Assembly: GCA_026224995.1 (NCBI GenBank)
Contig: JAMFRX010000781.1
Location: forward strand, 1-7,420
DNA: 7,420 bases
Direction of reading: 5' to 3'
Origin: Puia dinghuensis
GTDB taxonomy: Bacteria > Bacteroidota > Bacteroidia > Chitinophagales > Chitinophagaceae
Shown: in pieces, positions 7,190 through 7,420 of the stretch
Position numbering within the stretch: the first letter of the stretch is position 1
Layout of the letters: each line of letters begins with the position of its first letter
The notes under the pieces: model-generated
Database searches by the model: none
Told to the model about the DNA's origin: nothing
The model's input: the letters and a program-made list of their open reading frames with translations, nothing else
Position numbers and translations under genes: made by a program

Positions 7190-7420
7190 CGACAGATACT
7201 GTTTTTTGTGAAGGGTAGGTAGCCAGATCGATACCTGCCATGGCGTCGACACCTGTGGCGGCTTCCGGATCATACCCGCTATACTTGGTAAAAGTGATCA
7301 GGTTGGTGCCGCTGACGAAGAGTTTCAGGCCATGCAGCTTGTCGTGAAAGTACGAGCCGGGGAAGTTGTAGGACAAGGCCACGTTCTTTACGCGTACATA
7401 GCTGCCATTCTCCAGCCAGC
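7170..7420 (-). CDS. susC-like: SusC/RagA family TonB-linked outer-membrane receptor, C-terminal fragment
   Basis: Only the last 82 or so residues of this TonB-dependent channel lie in the window; the 5' part continues beyond base 7420. The fragment opens with WLENGSYVRVKNVALSYNFP, the typical penultimate region of SusC proteins, continues through GLKLFVSGTNLITFTKYSGYDPE, and ends in VSVGLNVNF. The aromatic last residue is the usual outer-membrane barrel signal recognised by the Bam machinery. Full family members have about 1000 residues with an N-terminal carboxypeptidase-like domain and plug, which cannot be checked here. A GTG at 7382-7380 is an internal valine codon and not a start. Transport is energised by TonB-ExbBD, and the SusD encoded next forms the lid. 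Confidence 0.95.
   Translation of the reverse strand, partial: WLENGSYVRVKNVALSYNFPGSYFHDKLHGLKLFVSGTNLITFTKYSGYDPEAATGVDAMAGIDLATYPSQKTVSVGLNVNF

Noticed and set aside
7170..7382. A separate 70-residue gene starting with GTG at 7382
   Set aside because: The frame continues upstream to the window edge with the SusC motif WLENGSYVRVKN, so the GTG is an internal valine codon of the receptor.

Overview
The window comes from a GC-rich member of the Bacteroidota, most likely a Chitinophagaceae-like soil or environmental lineage. This rests on a SusC/SusD pair, a C-terminal NQNPGY signature on SusD, several predicted lipoproteins, a two-propeller VCBS/ASPIC protein of a type common in that phylum, and start codons without Shine-Dalgarno sequences. 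The taxon is inferred from gene types only.

Almost the whole window is one operon on the minus strand, read from right to left. It holds the 3' end of a SusC-family TonB-dependent receptor (7420-7170), a SusD-family lipoprotein (7166-5676), a large FG-GAP/VCBS plus ASPIC/UnbV protein (5676-2341) and a PQQ-dependent dehydrogenase with an inserted cytochrome c domain (2344-149). The junctions are very tight: a 3-nt gap, a 1-nt TAATG overlap and a 4-nt ATGA overlap. All four genes are therefore almost certainly co-transcribed and probably translationally coupled. The promoter lies upstream of susC, outside the window.

At the left edge (1-104, plus strand) a short open frame looks like the C-terminal tail of a convergent gene. 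An 8-bp inverted repeat (93-114) lies between it and the dehydrogenase and overlaps its stop codon; it may separate the two transcription units. No stretch of more than 300 bases lacks a gene, and I see no RNA genes, mobile elements or CRISPR arrays.

Working model (inference): SusC/SusD bind and import a ligand at the outer membrane, the VCBS/ASPIC protein is a calcium-dependent surface or periplasmic partner, and the quinoprotein-cytochrome oxidises a sugar or other alcohol/aldehyde outside the cytoplasm and passes electrons to the respiratory chain. The most unexpected non-protein signal is a strong hairpin followed by a U-rich run (5600-5554, minus strand) inside codons 26-39 of the VCBS gene. 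It has the form of an intrinsic terminator or attenuator placed just after susCD.
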